A stretch of 64,000 bases of DNA from Halonotius sp046719765 (GTDB taxonomy: Archaea; Halobacteriota; Halobacteria; Halobacteriales; Haloferacaceae), in assembly GCF_046719765.1 (NCBI RefSeq), contig NZ_JABEBY010000004.1, forward strand, positions 62,001 to 126,000, written 5' to 3'. How positions within the stretch are numbered: the stretch's first letter is position 1; each line of letters begins with the position of its first letter. This document shows positions 1 through 8,244 of this stretch, piece after piece. The translations under genes were made by a program, and so were the position numbers. The notes under the pieces are model-generated. The model was not told the DNA's origin and did not search any database. It saw only the letters and a program-made list of their open reading frames with translations.

Positions 1-20
1 AGCGCGTACAGGGTAACCAT
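1..20 (-). CDS. Possible 5' end of a leftward gene, cut by the window edge
   Basis: Only six codons are visible (M-V-T-L-Y-A, then the edge), so no function can be given. The start is proposed because an AAGCTACTT box lies about 28 bp upstream (44-53 on the minus strand), the spacing of a haloarchaeal TATA box in a leaderless gene. The same 20-bp promoter segment precedes the TetR gene at 15715-16344 at the same spacing. Confidence 0.35.
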
Positions 21-47
21 ACCCTGCGTTTGGGTTCAGCAGCCAAG

Positions 48-67
48 TAGCTTGGTGCCGACGACTG
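48..67 (-). promoter_or_regulatory. Promoter segment shared with the tetR promoter
   Basis: On the plus strand this reads TAGCTTGGTGCCGACGACTG. It recurs with one mismatch at 16373-16392. In both places the AAGCTA part, on the minus strand, sits about 27-28 bp before a start codon. It is read as BRE/TATA plus about 12 bp of further upstream conservation. Confidence 0.5.
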
Positions 68-109
68 GATGGCGTTCAGAAAAGTAGTTGTGAGAGAGAA
101 ATCTGTGTA

Positions 110-279
110 GAAAGCCCTCGACGCGCTCGACTCCCAGGACTCTCACGGCTCGCTCCGCTCGCCGTTCGAGCGGGTCGCGGTCTCCCTTCGGTCGACCGCG
201 CGCTCGCTGCGCTCCTCGCTCACTACGTTCGCTGTGGTGCTTACGTCGCCGGGGTTCGCCGAGCGCGTCTCGCCCTTTC
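110..279. repeat. GC-rich non-coding element with terminal inverted repeats (copy 1)
   Basis: Begins GAAAGCCCTCGACGCGC (110-126) and ends GCGCGTCTCGCCCTTTC (263-279), imperfect inverted repeats of each other. The interior is full of short CGCTC/GAGCG palindromes and carries no convincing gene. A shorter 103-bp relative with the same ends is at 61318-61420. Together with flanking sequence this accounts for the gene-free stretch before position 412. Confidence 0.5.
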
Positions 280-411
280 ATTCCGCCAGGCCGTGGTTTG
301 GTCGGCCGACTGATTCACCTGTTTGGCTGCTTGTCTCTGCATACCGATAGATAGCCACTGATCGCGCGCCGCGATCGAAACCCCGATGTCGATCACGCGC
401 TGAATACCGGT

Positions 412-1077
412 ATGCACGTCGTCGTCAACGCCGCGATGAGCGTCGATGGCAAACTCGCCTCCCACCGCCGGGAGCAGCTCGCCATCAGCGGCCCCGAGGA
501 TTTCGACCGCGTCGACCGGATTCGGGCGGCCGCAGACGGCGTCATGGTCGGCGTCGGCACCGTGCTGGCCGACGACCCACATCTCACCCTCGACGTGACC
601 GACCGCCGCGTCCAGCGGCAGCGACACGGCCGGCCGGGCAACCCAGCCCGCGTCGTCGCCGACTCGACGGCCCGAACCCCACTCGATGCCCGCATTCTCG
701 ACGACGAGGCGACGACCTATCTCCTCGTCTCCGAACAGGCACCCGAGGAGCGGCGAACCGAACTAGCTGATGCTGGTGCGGAGATCATCGTCGTTGGCGA
801 CGACCGCGTCGATCTCGCCGCCGGGATCGACCGCCTCGCCGACGAGGGGATCGAACGGCTGATGATCGAGGGCGGCGGCGAACTCATCTTTTCGGCCGTC
901 GACGCCGGGCTCGTTGACGAACTCTCTGTGTTTGTGGGCTCCCAAATCATCGGCGGCCGGGACGCGCCGACGCTGGCCGACGGCGAGGGCTTCACCGAAG
1001 AGTTTCCCGCGCTCACGCTCGATGACATCGAGCGATTGGACGACGGCGTGGTGTTGAAATACACGGTCGAGGGCTAA
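412..1077 (+). CDS. arfC: 2,5-diamino-6-(ribosylamino)-4(3H)-pyrimidinone 5'-phosphate reductase
   Basis: Predicted NADPH-dependent reductase of archaeal riboflavin/F420 precursor synthesis, reducing the ribosylamino side chain to ribitylamino. The 221-residue protein matches the single-domain RibD C-terminal (DHFR-like) family in length. It has the N-terminal NAAMSVDGKLA block (6-16), the GVGTVLADDP substrate loop (47-56) and the late IEGGGELI block. The lack of an N-terminal deaminase domain fits the archaeal pathway, where deamination is separate. It stands alone upstream of thioredoxin. Confidence 0.88.
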   Translation: MHVVVNAAMSVDGKLASHRREQLAISGPEDFDRVDRIRAAADGVMVGVGTVLADDPHLTLDVTDRRVQRQRHGRPGNPARVVADSTARTPLDARILDDEATTYLLVSEQAPEERRTELADAGAEIIVVGDDRVDLAAGIDRLADEGIERLMIEGGGELIFSAVDAGLVDELSVFVGSQIIGGRDAPTLADGEGFTEEFPALTLDDIERLDDGVVLKYTVEG

Positions 1078-1130
1078 GTAGGCCGTCGAGCGGTGCGGTT
1101 GTGTGTGCTGTCGGCATCGCCCCTTCATGC

Positions 1131-1140
1131 TTATATGTAA
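1131..1140 (+). promoter_or_regulatory. TATA-like box for thioredoxin
   Basis: TTATATGTAA lies about 25 bp before the ATG at 1160, so transcription would begin near that codon. This supports the internal ATG over an in-frame ATG at 1103. Confidence 0.5.
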
Positions 1141-1159
1141 TGCTACCGAAGAAGGTAAT

Positions 1160-1492
1160 ATGAGCCAAGCAGCCACCGAGCCGATCCACGTCTCCGACAG
1201 CGACCACTTCGAGGAACTGATCGCCGACAACGACGTTGCCCTCGTCGACTACTACGCCGACTGGTGTGGGCCCTGTAAGATGCTGGCCCCTACAGTAGAA
1301 GAGTTGGCCGCCGAGACCGACGCGGCGGTACTCAAAGTCGACATCGACGAGCTACAGGAACTGGCCGGCGAGAAGGGGATCCGCAGCGTTCCGACCATCG
1401 AGTTCTATCACAACGGCGAGGCCGCCGACCGCGTTGTCGGCGTCCAGGATAAGGCCGACCTCCAGGCGGCGCTCGACGAACTGCGCGCGTAA
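1160..1492 (+). CDS. trxA: Thioredoxin
   Basis: Small cytoplasmic disulfide reductase. The 110-residue product has the complete thioredoxin fold signature: YYADWCGPCK with redox cysteines at 36 and 39, and the cis-proline segment RSVPTIEFY near residue 75. An upstream in-frame ATG at 1103 would add 19 residues (MCCRHRPF...) unlike thioredoxins and would place the TATA-like box inside the gene, so 1160 is preferred. The reducing partner is not in the window. Confidence 0.93.
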   Translation: MSQAATEPIHVSDSDHFEELIADNDVALVDYYADWCGPCKMLAPTVEELAAETDAAVLKVDIDELQELAGEKGIRSVPTIEFYHNGEAADRVVGVQDKADLQAALDELRA

Positions 1493-1592
1493 GCGACTGC
1501 ACGACGCCAGATCGGATCGATCACTGATCGACGGCGACGGTCGCTGCGGGATCACCGGCTGCTTTTTGCTGCGTGCTACCACACAGTCAGCC

Positions 1593-4142
1593 TCAGCCCC
1601 AGAAGGCCTCGAACTGCCCATCGAGGTACTCCGGCGTTAACCGCCGAAACTCCGCACGCTCCTGATCGGGGAAAAACGGCGCGACTGATCGTGGTTTGTC
1701 GGGAAGGTATCGCTCGCCGACGAGCACCCGAACGCCGCGCTCCTCGGGCCCCCGTAGCACCCGACCGATCGCCTGTCGCACCTGCCGGACGGCCGGCACC
1801 GTCAGCGCGTAGTCAAAGGCGTTGTCCTCGCCAAAGCGATCGCCGTAGGCGTGTCGTACCGCTTGCACGCGCGGGGAGCCGATGTTGACGAGCGGAATCC
1901 CGAACACCGCACAGGTGTGTAACTCCTCGCCCTCGTAGTCTACACCCTCGGTCAGCGTCCCGCGCGTGCTCGTCACCAACACCGCGTGGTCGTCGTCAAC
2001 AAACCCCTCGCGGAGCGCGTGGGTCATCTCGTGGCTTGAGGATTCGTCGAGATACACCGGTTTGTCGATCTCCTCGCGGAGCCGGCCCGCGGCCCACTTC
2101 GCCTCGGCGTAGTTGGGGTAGCACAACAGGATATTTCCGTGGCTGCGGGCGATCTCGCGGGCAACGTAGGCGTAGCGATCCCGGGTCGCGTTATCGGGGC
2201 CGGTCGGGTCGCCGCGGTTCCGGGCGGTGAACGGCTCCACGTCGACGATCCAGCTTTCGCGGTTGGCTTCGGGAAACGCGAGATCGTAGCTGCGGCGGTC
2301 GACGCGGCGGGGCGGTCGATCGTCGGCTCTCCCGGCTGTGCTGCTCCCATCTGCGACCGACGACAGCCCACTGACCGCTTCGAACACGTCCAGCGGTTCC
2401 AGCGTCGCACTCATCAGGACGCCGCCGCCAAACTCGCCTAAGATCTCGCCTACCTGTTCAGCGGGAATACAGTTGTACATCACCAGCGAGGCGTTGTAGG
2501 CGGTTCGCCACTCGGGATCGAGACGATCTCTGTCGGCGTCGGTCGGCTCCAGCGTGATCTCCCGGAAAAACGCGGTGTGATCCCGCGTCCACCACTGGCC
2601 GAAGCGTGCGCCGACCGCGGTACACACACAATCGCGGTCGACGCCGAGTTGGGAGAGGGCGTCCTCGACCGCACCTCCGACCTTCCCGAGTGTCCGGAAG
2701 AACGCGCCATCGTAGCCCGCCGATTCGGCCCACTTGGTGAAGCTATCGCGTTCATCGACCTCGGGATCGCGGAGTTCGATCTCGATCCGCTCCTCGGGGA
2801 GGTCGTCGGGATAGCCGGCCGCGTAGCCCTCGAACCGCTCGGCGAGCGCGTCGTCGACGTGGTCGTCGAGCCACGCGACCGCCTCGCCGTAGAACGTTCG
2901 GGCTTGTTCGACCGCCTCGTAGGGCACGTCGTGTTCGGCGAGGTGCTTTTCGACCAGTTCCTTGTTGTCTGGGTGTTGGCTGGCGCGATCCAGCAGTTCG
3001 CCGAGGTCGCGCTGGGCCTGTGTGAGCGTCACCCGACCGACCGTATCGCTGACGAGATCGCGGACGCGTTCCTCGATCCGGTGGGCCTCATCGAGAATCA
3101 CGAGCGTGCGCTCGTCGAGGATCGGTTCGGTGAGGTTGCGGGTGCGGCTGTCGAAGAGATGGTTGTAGTTGCCGATGACGACATCGGCGTGTTCCAGCAG
3201 GACGCCCATCGCCCGATGCGGACAGGTGCCGGCCCCGACCGACGCCGGCAGGAACTCTTCGGTCGACAGTACGTGATCGACGCCCTGCTCGAAGCCGACG
3301 GGCGACCCTTTGTCGCGGGCGTACCAGTCGGCCTCGAAGGGGCAGTACAGCGGCGTCGACTCCCCCTCGGTCATCGATTCGGGTGCGGCCGGCTGGGCGG
3401 TGCCGTACGGCGCGCTCGCGCCGGCCGTTTTGAGGGGGTTGGCGTCGACATCGCCGCCCGACTGCTGAGCTGCGCGGAGATCCTGCTGCGCCGTCTGAAC
3501 GAGTTCGAGTGCGCGCTCGGTATCCCACCACTGTTCGGTAGCCTCACGGCCGGCGGTGAGGCGGGCCGCCGGCTCGGGGGCGTCAGCGTCGTCGCCGCCG
3601 ACCGCACCGGCAACGCTGCCGAGCAGTTGGGAAGCGATCGACGATTGCGTTGTCGCCTCGCCCGCGCCGTCATTGTCGTCGGCGCGAATGAGGTTGGCTG
3701 TCGAGTCTCGCAGGTCTTCACACCGGTCGTGGACGCTTGAATCGGCCGGGAACAGATCTTCGCGGCCGTAGGGACAGAGATCGGTTTTGCCGACGAGGGC
3801 GACGCCGGCCAGCGGGGTGTCGACCCCGCGGTTGATCGTCCGGAGGTCATCGATGAACTGCTGGCGTTGCTGTTTGACCGGCGTGGCGACGAAGATGTTG
3901 TCGAATCGGTCGGTCTCGCGGAGCAGCGTTGCCGCCGCGGTCAACGCGGCCATCGTCTTCCCGGTGCCACAGGGGCCCTCCATGGCGAGATAGCCACGGT
4001 CGCCGACGGTCTCGATGGCCGCTTCGATCGCGTCGGCTTGGTTTTCGTAGGGCGACTCGAAGCCAAAATACGGCTCCCAGCCCGGCGTGGACTCGCGGGT
4101 CACATCCGGGGTTGGTGCCTCCCCGGGTTTATAGGCTCGCAC
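1593..4142 (-). CDS. XPD/Rad3-family FeS DNA helicase
   Basis: Superfamily 2 ATP-dependent 5'-3' DNA helicase for repair or structure resolution. Walker A is GPCGTGKT (56-63) and the DEAH box is in LVILDEAHRIEERV. Four cysteines lie where the 4Fe-4S domain of XPD sits (KTDLCPYG, HDRCEDL, LYCPFEA, GTCPHR). Motif VI is present as RQAIGRVLRG. At 849 residues it is longer than archaeal XPD of about 550-650. The extra length is an Asp/Ala/Gln-rich insert of roughly 90 residues between the second and third cysteine, plus a longer arch region. It overlaps the upstream gene by 14 bp, so the two are probably co-transcribed. Confidence 0.88.
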   Translation of the reverse strand: MRAYKPGEAPTPDVTRESTPGWEPYFGFESPYENQADAIEAAIETVGDRGYLAMEGPCGTGKTMAALTAAATLLRETDRFDNIFVATPVKQQRQQFIDDLRTINRGVDTPLAGVALVGKTDLCPYGREDLFPADSSVHDRCEDLRDSTANLIRADDNDGAGEATTQSSIASQLLGSVAGAVGGDDADAPEPAARLTAGREATEQWWDTERALELVQTAQQDLRAAQQSGGDVDANPLKTAGASAPYGTAQPAAPESMTEGESTPLYCPFEADWYARDKGSPVGFEQGVDHVLSTEEFLPASVGAGTCPHRAMGVLLEHADVVIGNYNHLFDSRTRNLTEPILDERTLVILDEAHRIEERVRDLVSDTVGRVTLTQAQRDLGELLDRASQHPDNKELVEKHLAEHDVPYEAVEQARTFYGEAVAWLDDHVDDALAERFEGYAAGYPDDLPEERIEIELRDPEVDERDSFTKWAESAGYDGAFFRTLGKVGGAVEDALSQLGVDRDCVCTAVGARFGQWWTRDHTAFFREITLEPTDADRDRLDPEWRTAYNASLVMYNCIPAEQVGEILGEFGGGVLMSATLEPLDVFEAVSGLSSVADGSSTAGRADDRPPRRVDRRSYDLAFPEANRESWIVDVEPFTARNRGDPTGPDNATRDRYAYVAREIARSHGNILLCYPNYAEAKWAAGRLREEIDKPVYLDESSSHEMTHALREGFVDDDHAVLVTSTRGTLTEGVDYEGEELHTCAVFGIPLVNIGSPRVQAVRHAYGDRFGEDNAFDYALTVPAVRQVRQAIGRVLRGPEERGVRVLVGERYLPDKPRSVAPFFPDQERAEFRRLTPEYLDGQFEAFWG

Positions 4143-4653
4143 CTCTGATCGATTCGATCAGCTGATGGGGGAAGGGATCGGTGTTGGTTATGACGATCAA
4201 CTCCTGTGATCCCGTTTTCACGAGATCAGCGTCCGCAAAGTGGGTCGTGATCTGCTCTGCGATCGCCGTCGAGAGCCCCCAGTCGCTGGCGGTCACCAGC
4301 CGGAACCCATAGAAGACGGTCATCGGATACAGCTCGTGGGACGGCGTCATCACGTCCGCGAAGAAGCCACCGGCCACGCGGCTGCTGAACTCCGATTTGA
4401 GCCGGTAGGCCGGCCGGACGATCTCCGCCGCCGTCATCAACCCGCCGCCTCTGAGTTCGTCGTGGCCGAATGTTTTGGCGATCCGGACACCCGCGGGGAT
4501 CGGGATGAGATCGGCGTGATGGTCGAGCGGCGAACAGCGCACCCGGTTGCTGGTGACCTGGCAGTCGTTCGGCACGCCACTCTCACCGAAGGCGATCTCC
4601 ACCGGGCATGGCCCATCGTTGCCAGCGGCCGACGCAGCTCCGGCCATATACAT
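4129..4653 (-). CDS. Conserved haloarchaeal protein of unknown function
   Basis: A 174-residue protein I do not recognise. It has no signal peptide, membrane segment or metal motif. An alternative start two codons in (M3) is possible. Its 3' end overlaps the start of the Rad3-like helicase by 14 bp, which implies translational coupling and perhaps a DNA-repair link. That link is inference from position only. Confidence 0.6.
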   Translation of the reverse strand: MYMAGAASAAGNDGPCPVEIAFGESGVPNDCQVTSNRVRCSPLDHHADLIPIPAGVRIAKTFGHDELRGGGLMTAAEIVRPAYRLKSEFSSRVAGGFFADVMTPSHELYPMTVFYGFRLVTASDWGLSTAIAEQITTHFADADLVKTGSQELIVITNTDPFPHQLIESIRGASL

Positions 4654-4759
4654 GTACTTACAATTGAATGTGGATTAAATTATTGTATCTCAGCTGATAG
4701 TATCTCTCGTGACTGGTTGGTGTCCCAAACAACCGAGCAAAAACAGGGACCAGCGGCGG

Positions 4760-5629
4760 CTACAGGAAGTCGTCGATCGCCTCGGCGACCTCACCGGGCG
4801 TGTCGGCGACCGGAACGCCGGCGTCGTTGAGCGCGGTGATCTTCGAGTCGGCGGTACCGGTACCGGAACCCGAGACGATGGCGCCCGCGTGGCCCATCCG
4901 CTTGCCCGGCGGCGCGGTGCGACCGGCGATGAAGCCTGCGACCGGGGTGTCCATGTTCTCGGCGATGTATTTGGCAGCCTGCTCCTCGTCCTCGCCGCCG
5001 ATCTCGCCACACATGGCGACCGCGTCGGTGTCGGTGTCGGCCTCGAAGGCCTCCAGTGCGTCGATGAAGGAGGTGCCGATGATCGGGTCGCCGCCGATGC
5101 CGATGGCGGTCGTCTGTCCGATCCCGCGGTCGGTCAGATTCGAGACGACCTGGTAGGTCAGGGTTCCCGACCGCGAGACGAGGCCGACGTTACCCGATTC
5201 GAAGATGTTGCCCGGCAGGATGCCGAGCTTGGCTTCGCCCGGCGTGATGATCCCCGGACAGTTTGGCCCGATCAGGTTCGTGTCGACCTCGGAGAGTCGC
5301 TTGTTCACCTTCGCCATATCCTGTGTGGGGATGCCTTCGGTGATGGCAACAACGAGGTCAAGGTCGGTGTCGAGGGCTTCGAAGACCGCGTCGCCGGCGA
5401 ACGCCGGCGGGACGAAGACGACCGAGGCGTTGGCGTCCTCGGCGTCGACGGCCTCGTCGACGGTGTCGTACACCGGGACGCCGGCGACCTCCTGGCCGCC
5501 CTTGCCCGGCACCGCGCCGGCGACGACGTTGGTGCCGTACTCCAACATCTGCTCGGTGTGGAACTTCCCTTCGCCGCCGGTGATGCCCTGCACGACGACG
5601 CGGGTGTCGTCGTCGACAAACACACTCAT
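4760..5629 (-). CDS. sucD: Succinyl-CoA ligase alpha subunit
   Basis: TCA-cycle enzyme converting succinyl-CoA to succinate with NTP formation; works as an alpha-beta complex in the cytoplasm. The 289-residue length is standard. Visible marks are the CoA-binding Rossmann segment near the N-terminus (VVVQGITGGEG), the PNCPGI block, and GHAGAI, which carries the histidine phosphorylated during catalysis. Its start overlaps the sucC stop by 4 bp, so the two are translated together. Confidence 0.96.
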   Translation of the reverse strand: MSVFVDDDTRVVVQGITGGEGKFHTEQMLEYGTNVVAGAVPGKGGQEVAGVPVYDTVDEAVDAEDANASVVFVPPAFAGDAVFEALDTDLDLVVAITEGIPTQDMAKVNKRLSEVDTNLIGPNCPGIITPGEAKLGILPGNIFESGNVGLVSRSGTLTYQVVSNLTDRGIGQTTAIGIGGDPIIGTSFIDALEAFEADTDTDAVAMCGEIGGEDEEQAAKYIAENMDTPVAGFIAGRTAPPGKRMGHAGAIVSGSGTGTADSKITALNDAGVPVADTPGEVAEAIDDFL

Positions 5630-6771
5630 TGGGCCACCTCCTCGGCGTTGGCGACGGCGCGTTGGACGGCGTCTTCGAGCGTCGCTTCGACCTGCACGAG
5701 GTCGGTGTTGAGGATCTCTATCCCCTCCTCGGCGTTGGTGCCGGCGAGTCGGACGACGACCGGTTTCGGAATCTCCTCAAAGTCTTCGAGGGCTTCGTTG
5801 ATGCCCTTCGCTACTTCGTCGCCGCGGGTGATCCCGCCGAAGATGTTGAAGACGACGCTGTCGACGTTCTCGTCGGAGAAAACCATATCGAGGGCGTTGC
5901 CGATGCGGTCGGCCTTTGCGCCGCCGCCAACGTCGAGGAAGTTCGCGGGCGTGCCACCGTAGTAGTCGACGAGGTCAAGCGTCGCCATCACGAGGCCCGC
6001 GCCGTTGCCGATAATGCCCGTGTTGCCGGAGAGGCGCACGTAGTCAAAGCCGTACTCGCCGGCCTTGCGTTCGAGGTCGTTCTGGGAGGAGTCCTCCTCC
6101 ATATCGGCGAGATCGGGCTGCCGAAAGAGGGCGTCCTCGTCGATATTCATGACCGCGTCGGCGGCGATCACGTCGTCGTCGCTGGTGATCATCACGGGGT
6201 TGATCTCGATGTCGCTGGCGTCGTTGGCCTCGTAGAGCTCGTAGAGCGTTGAGAGAATCGACGACACGTCGCGGGCATACTCGGCAGGGACGCCGGCGTC
6301 GTAGACGACCTTGCGGGCCTGGTAGGGATGCAGGCCGAAGGCGGGGTCGATGTGCTCTTGGGCGATCGCCTCGGGGTCGTCCTCGGCGACGGCCTCGATA
6401 TCGACGCCGCCTTTCGTGGAGACCATGGCGACGGGTTCGCCCGCGCCGCGGTCCATCGTCACGCCGACGTAGTATTCGTCGACGAAATCGACGCCTTCCT
6501 CGACGAGGACGCGGTCGACGGTGTAGCCTTTGAGATCCATTCCGAGGATGGAGTCGGCGGCCTCCCGTGCTTCCTCGCGGCTCGTTGCGATCTTGATACC
6601 GCCGGCCTTCCCGCGGCCGCCGACGTGGACTTGTGCTTTGATGGCCGCTGGGTAGCCGATCTCGTCGACCGCGTCGAGAACCCCATCGACGCTGTCGGCA
6701 AGTTGCGATTCCGGTACCGGAATCCCAGCCTCCCCGAAGATCTCCTTCGCTTGATACTCGTGAAGTCTCAT
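5626..6771 (-). CDS. sucC: Succinyl-CoA ligase beta subunit
   Basis: ATP-grasp subunit of succinyl-CoA synthetase, providing nucleotide and succinate binding. The 381 residues start MRLHEYQAKEIF, the typical beta-subunit beginning. They include the KAQVHVGGRGKAGG nucleotide loop and the GGI(T)RGDEVAKGI segment near the C-terminus. It is the first gene of the sucC-sucD operon and overlaps sucD by 4 bp. A TTTAAC box on the minus strand lies about 35 bp upstream. Confidence 0.96.
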   Translation of the reverse strand: MRLHEYQAKEIFGEAGIPVPESQLADSVDGVLDAVDEIGYPAAIKAQVHVGGRGKAGGIKIATSREEAREAADSILGMDLKGYTVDRVLVEEGVDFVDEYYVGVTMDRGAGEPVAMVSTKGGVDIEAVAEDDPEAIAQEHIDPAFGLHPYQARKVVYDAGVPAEYARDVSSILSTLYELYEANDASDIEINPVMITSDDDVIAADAVMNIDEDALFRQPDLADMEEDSSQNDLERKAGEYGFDYVRLSGNTGIIGNGAGLVMATLDLVDYYGGTPANFLDVGGGAKADRIGNALDMVFSDENVDSVVFNIFGGITRGDEVAKGINEALEDFEEIPKPVVVRLAGTNAEEGIEILNTDLVQVEATLEDAVQRAVANAEEVAQ

Positions 6772-6848
6772 ACGTCTCTACGCGGGTCGGACTGACGGTT
6801 AAATCCGCCCATTTCCCGCGAGTTGGTTGGTGCCTCGAAATCAATCAC

Positions 6849-7154
6849 CTACCGAGTGTTGACAGTTGCGCGGCCGACGCCGACCAACCCGATGGCGACG
6901 CCGAGCGCGGTCAGCCCGACGCCGCCGGTGATCAGCGGCTGGAGGCTGAAGCTGTTGCAGCCGTCGGTGTAGCTGACGGCGAGTGAGTCGATATCGACCG
7001 CCTCCAGCGCGTAGCGCGGCTCGTGGTCGGGGCAGGCCACGTCGGTGCCGCCGGCGGCCGGGCCGAAGAGAACGGCCGTCAGCAACACCACCGCGAGCCC
7101 GAGTGTTCCACAGAGGAGGCCAACGCGTTGCAGTCCCATATCGACCACTGACAC
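6849..7154 (-). CDS. Small two-TM membrane protein
   Basis: A 101-residue protein with two hydrophobic helices, about residues 9-34 and 73-95, separated by a roughly 35-residue loop. The loop holds two cysteines (VACPDH and DGCNSF) and is acidic, so it probably faces outside with a possible disulfide. I cannot assign a function. It lies upstream of, and may be transcribed separately from, sucC. Confidence 0.6.
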   Translation of the reverse strand: MSVVDMGLQRVGLLCGTLGLAVVLLTAVLFGPAAGGTDVACPDHEPRYALEAVDIDSLAVSYTDGCNSFSLQPLITGGVGLTALGVAIGLVGVGRATVNTR

Positions 7155-7235
7155 CGGTGGCGTATATCCCTGATGGGCGTCGCGGTGTGATGAAAAGAAA
7201 GGACTAATGTAATCGCCAGCCCGAGTTGCGAGTGC

Positions 7236-7308
7236 AGTCCCGTGGTGTAGTGGCCAATCATATGGGCCTTTGGAGCCTATGACGGCGGTTCGAATCCGCC
7301 CGGGACTA
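7236..7308 (+). tRNA. tRNA-Gln (anticodon UUG)
   Basis: A 73-nt cloverleaf folds without an intron. The acceptor AGTCCCG pairs with CGGGACT. The anticodon stem TGGGC/GCCTA encloses loop CTTTGGA with anticodon TTG. The T arm is GGCGG-TTCGAAT-CCGCC, and the discriminator base is A. CCA is not encoded. The 3' 22 bp are repeated 98 bp downstream. Confidence 0.93.
7287..7308 (+). repeat. att-like direct repeat, left copy (tRNA 3' end)
   Basis: GGTTCGAATCCGCCCGGGAC plus TA, the T-arm and acceptor end of tRNA-Gln, is exactly repeated at 7385-7406. Tyrosine integrases commonly recombine at such tRNA 3' ends. No integrase gene is visible. Confidence 0.55.
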
Positions 7309-7384
7309 TTCTGTTCGAACGAAGTGAGAACGAATAGCCGTCGGTGGATTCGATACCCAGAGGGCGAGCGGAGCGAGTCCTCGT

Positions 7385-7406
7385 GGTTCGAATCCGCCCG
7401 GGACTA
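7385..7406 (+). repeat. att-like direct repeat, right copy
   Basis: Perfect 22-bp copy of the tRNA-Gln 3' end. The 76 bp between the copies hold no gene, so the insert, if there was one, has been lost or lies to the right. The MNT-HEPN module begins about 120 bp later. Confidence 0.55.
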
Positions 7407-7510
7407 CTTTTGGGAGCGATAGCCAGCAGTCGTCGTCACGACCCCAAGCGGGTCGTCCTCGTGGTGCCGCCGAGATACTTCGGGTGGGAAACTATTTTTA
7501 GTCTATTGGA

Positions 7511-7540
7511 CACTGATAGTGTACATGGGCACTAATAGTG
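7511..7540 (+). promoter_or_regulatory. Paired inverted repeats over the MNT-HEPN start (likely operator)
   Basis: CACTGATAGTG (7511-7521) and CACTAATAGTG (7530-7540) are two near-identical CACT-N3-AGTG palindromes with centres 19 bp apart, straddling the ATG at 7525. A TATTTTTAG box sits at about 7493-7501. Protein bound here would cover the start site. The winged-helix domain of the downstream MNT protein is the obvious candidate (inference). Confidence 0.6.
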
Positions 7541-8244
7541 AACAGCACGTACGATTGGAGGTTCCCTTCCCCTTCGGCGATGAGCAGGTGTTCCGGTATA
7601 AGGCGATGGAGGATGTGATTGAACTCCTGGTTCGCAATCCATTCAGGGCGTTCTCTGTGCGCCAACTCCGTGAGATCACCGACAACGGCTCGAAGACGAC
7701 AACGCGTGCGGTCGACCTGCTCCAGCAACTGGAACTCGTCTGCGTTGATGAGAGTGGGCGAAGCAAGCGCGTGCGTCTGAACCGCAACCGGGTGACGATC
7801 CCGGATGAGTCGCTGTTTGCGGTGCCGCAGGATGAGTTTCGCGAACCGGTGGGAGCGTTTGCCGAACAGGCTCGCACAGCGGTGCCGTCGTTTTCCGCAC
7901 TGGTCGTCTTTGGGAGCGTCGCCCGCGGCGAGGCTGATCGCCGCAGCGATATCGATCTCTGGATACTCGTCGACGACAACGACGATCTTCTCCAAGCGCG
8001 CCGTACAGCAACCGACATCGCCGCCGACCTCGGCGAGCAGCGATTCGGCGACGCGGGCAACCGCTACGAGTTCGAGGTGCTGGTCGAATCTGTGGAGTCG
8101 GCGGTGAGTCACGGCGAGGCTGACGACGGGATCGACGAGCTGCTGACCGAGGGCATCGTGATCGAAGACTCCGACGCGCTGGAACGGGTCAAAGATGTGG
8201 TACTGGGCGGTGCCGACGCTGCGGAGGTGGTCGGCGATGAGTGA
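7525..8244 (+). CDS. HTH-MNT nucleotidyltransferase, antitoxin of an MNT-HEPN pair
   Basis: A 239-residue two-part protein. Residues about 25-100 form a winged-helix domain. Residues about 115-235 are a minimal nucleotidyltransferase with the signature G130-S131 ... D142-x-D144. In studied MNT-HEPN systems the nucleotidyltransferase AMPylates the HEPN toxin and neutralises it. It overlaps the HEPN gene by 8 bp. The ATG at 7525 is preferred over GTG 7519 because a TATA-like box lies about 27 bp before it. The N-terminal HTH probably autoregulates through the repeats at 7511-7540. Confidence 0.82.
   Translation: MGTNSEQHVRLEVPFPFGDEQVFRYKAMEDVIELLVRNPFRAFSVRQLREITDNGSKTTTRAVDLLQQLELVCVDESGRSKRVRLNRNRVTIPDESLFAVPQDEFREPVGAFAEQARTAVPSFSALVVFGSVARGEADRRSDIDLWILVDDNDDLLQARRTATDIAADLGEQRFGDAGNRYEFEVLVESVESAVSHGEADDGIDELLTEGIVIEDSDALERVKDVVLGGADAAEVVGDE

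Noticed and set aside
9..26. Perfect 7-bp hairpin CAGGGTA-ACCA-TACCCTG at the left edge taken as a terminator
   Set aside because: It overlaps the proposed start codon of the leftward gene at position 20 and has no T-tract, so it is more likely part of that gene's 5' end.
2577..3740. 387-codon plus-strand frame opposite the Rad3-like helicase
   Set aside because: Its translation is low complexity and lies entirely antisense to a gene with full helicase motifs; long antisense frames are expected in GC-rich DNA.
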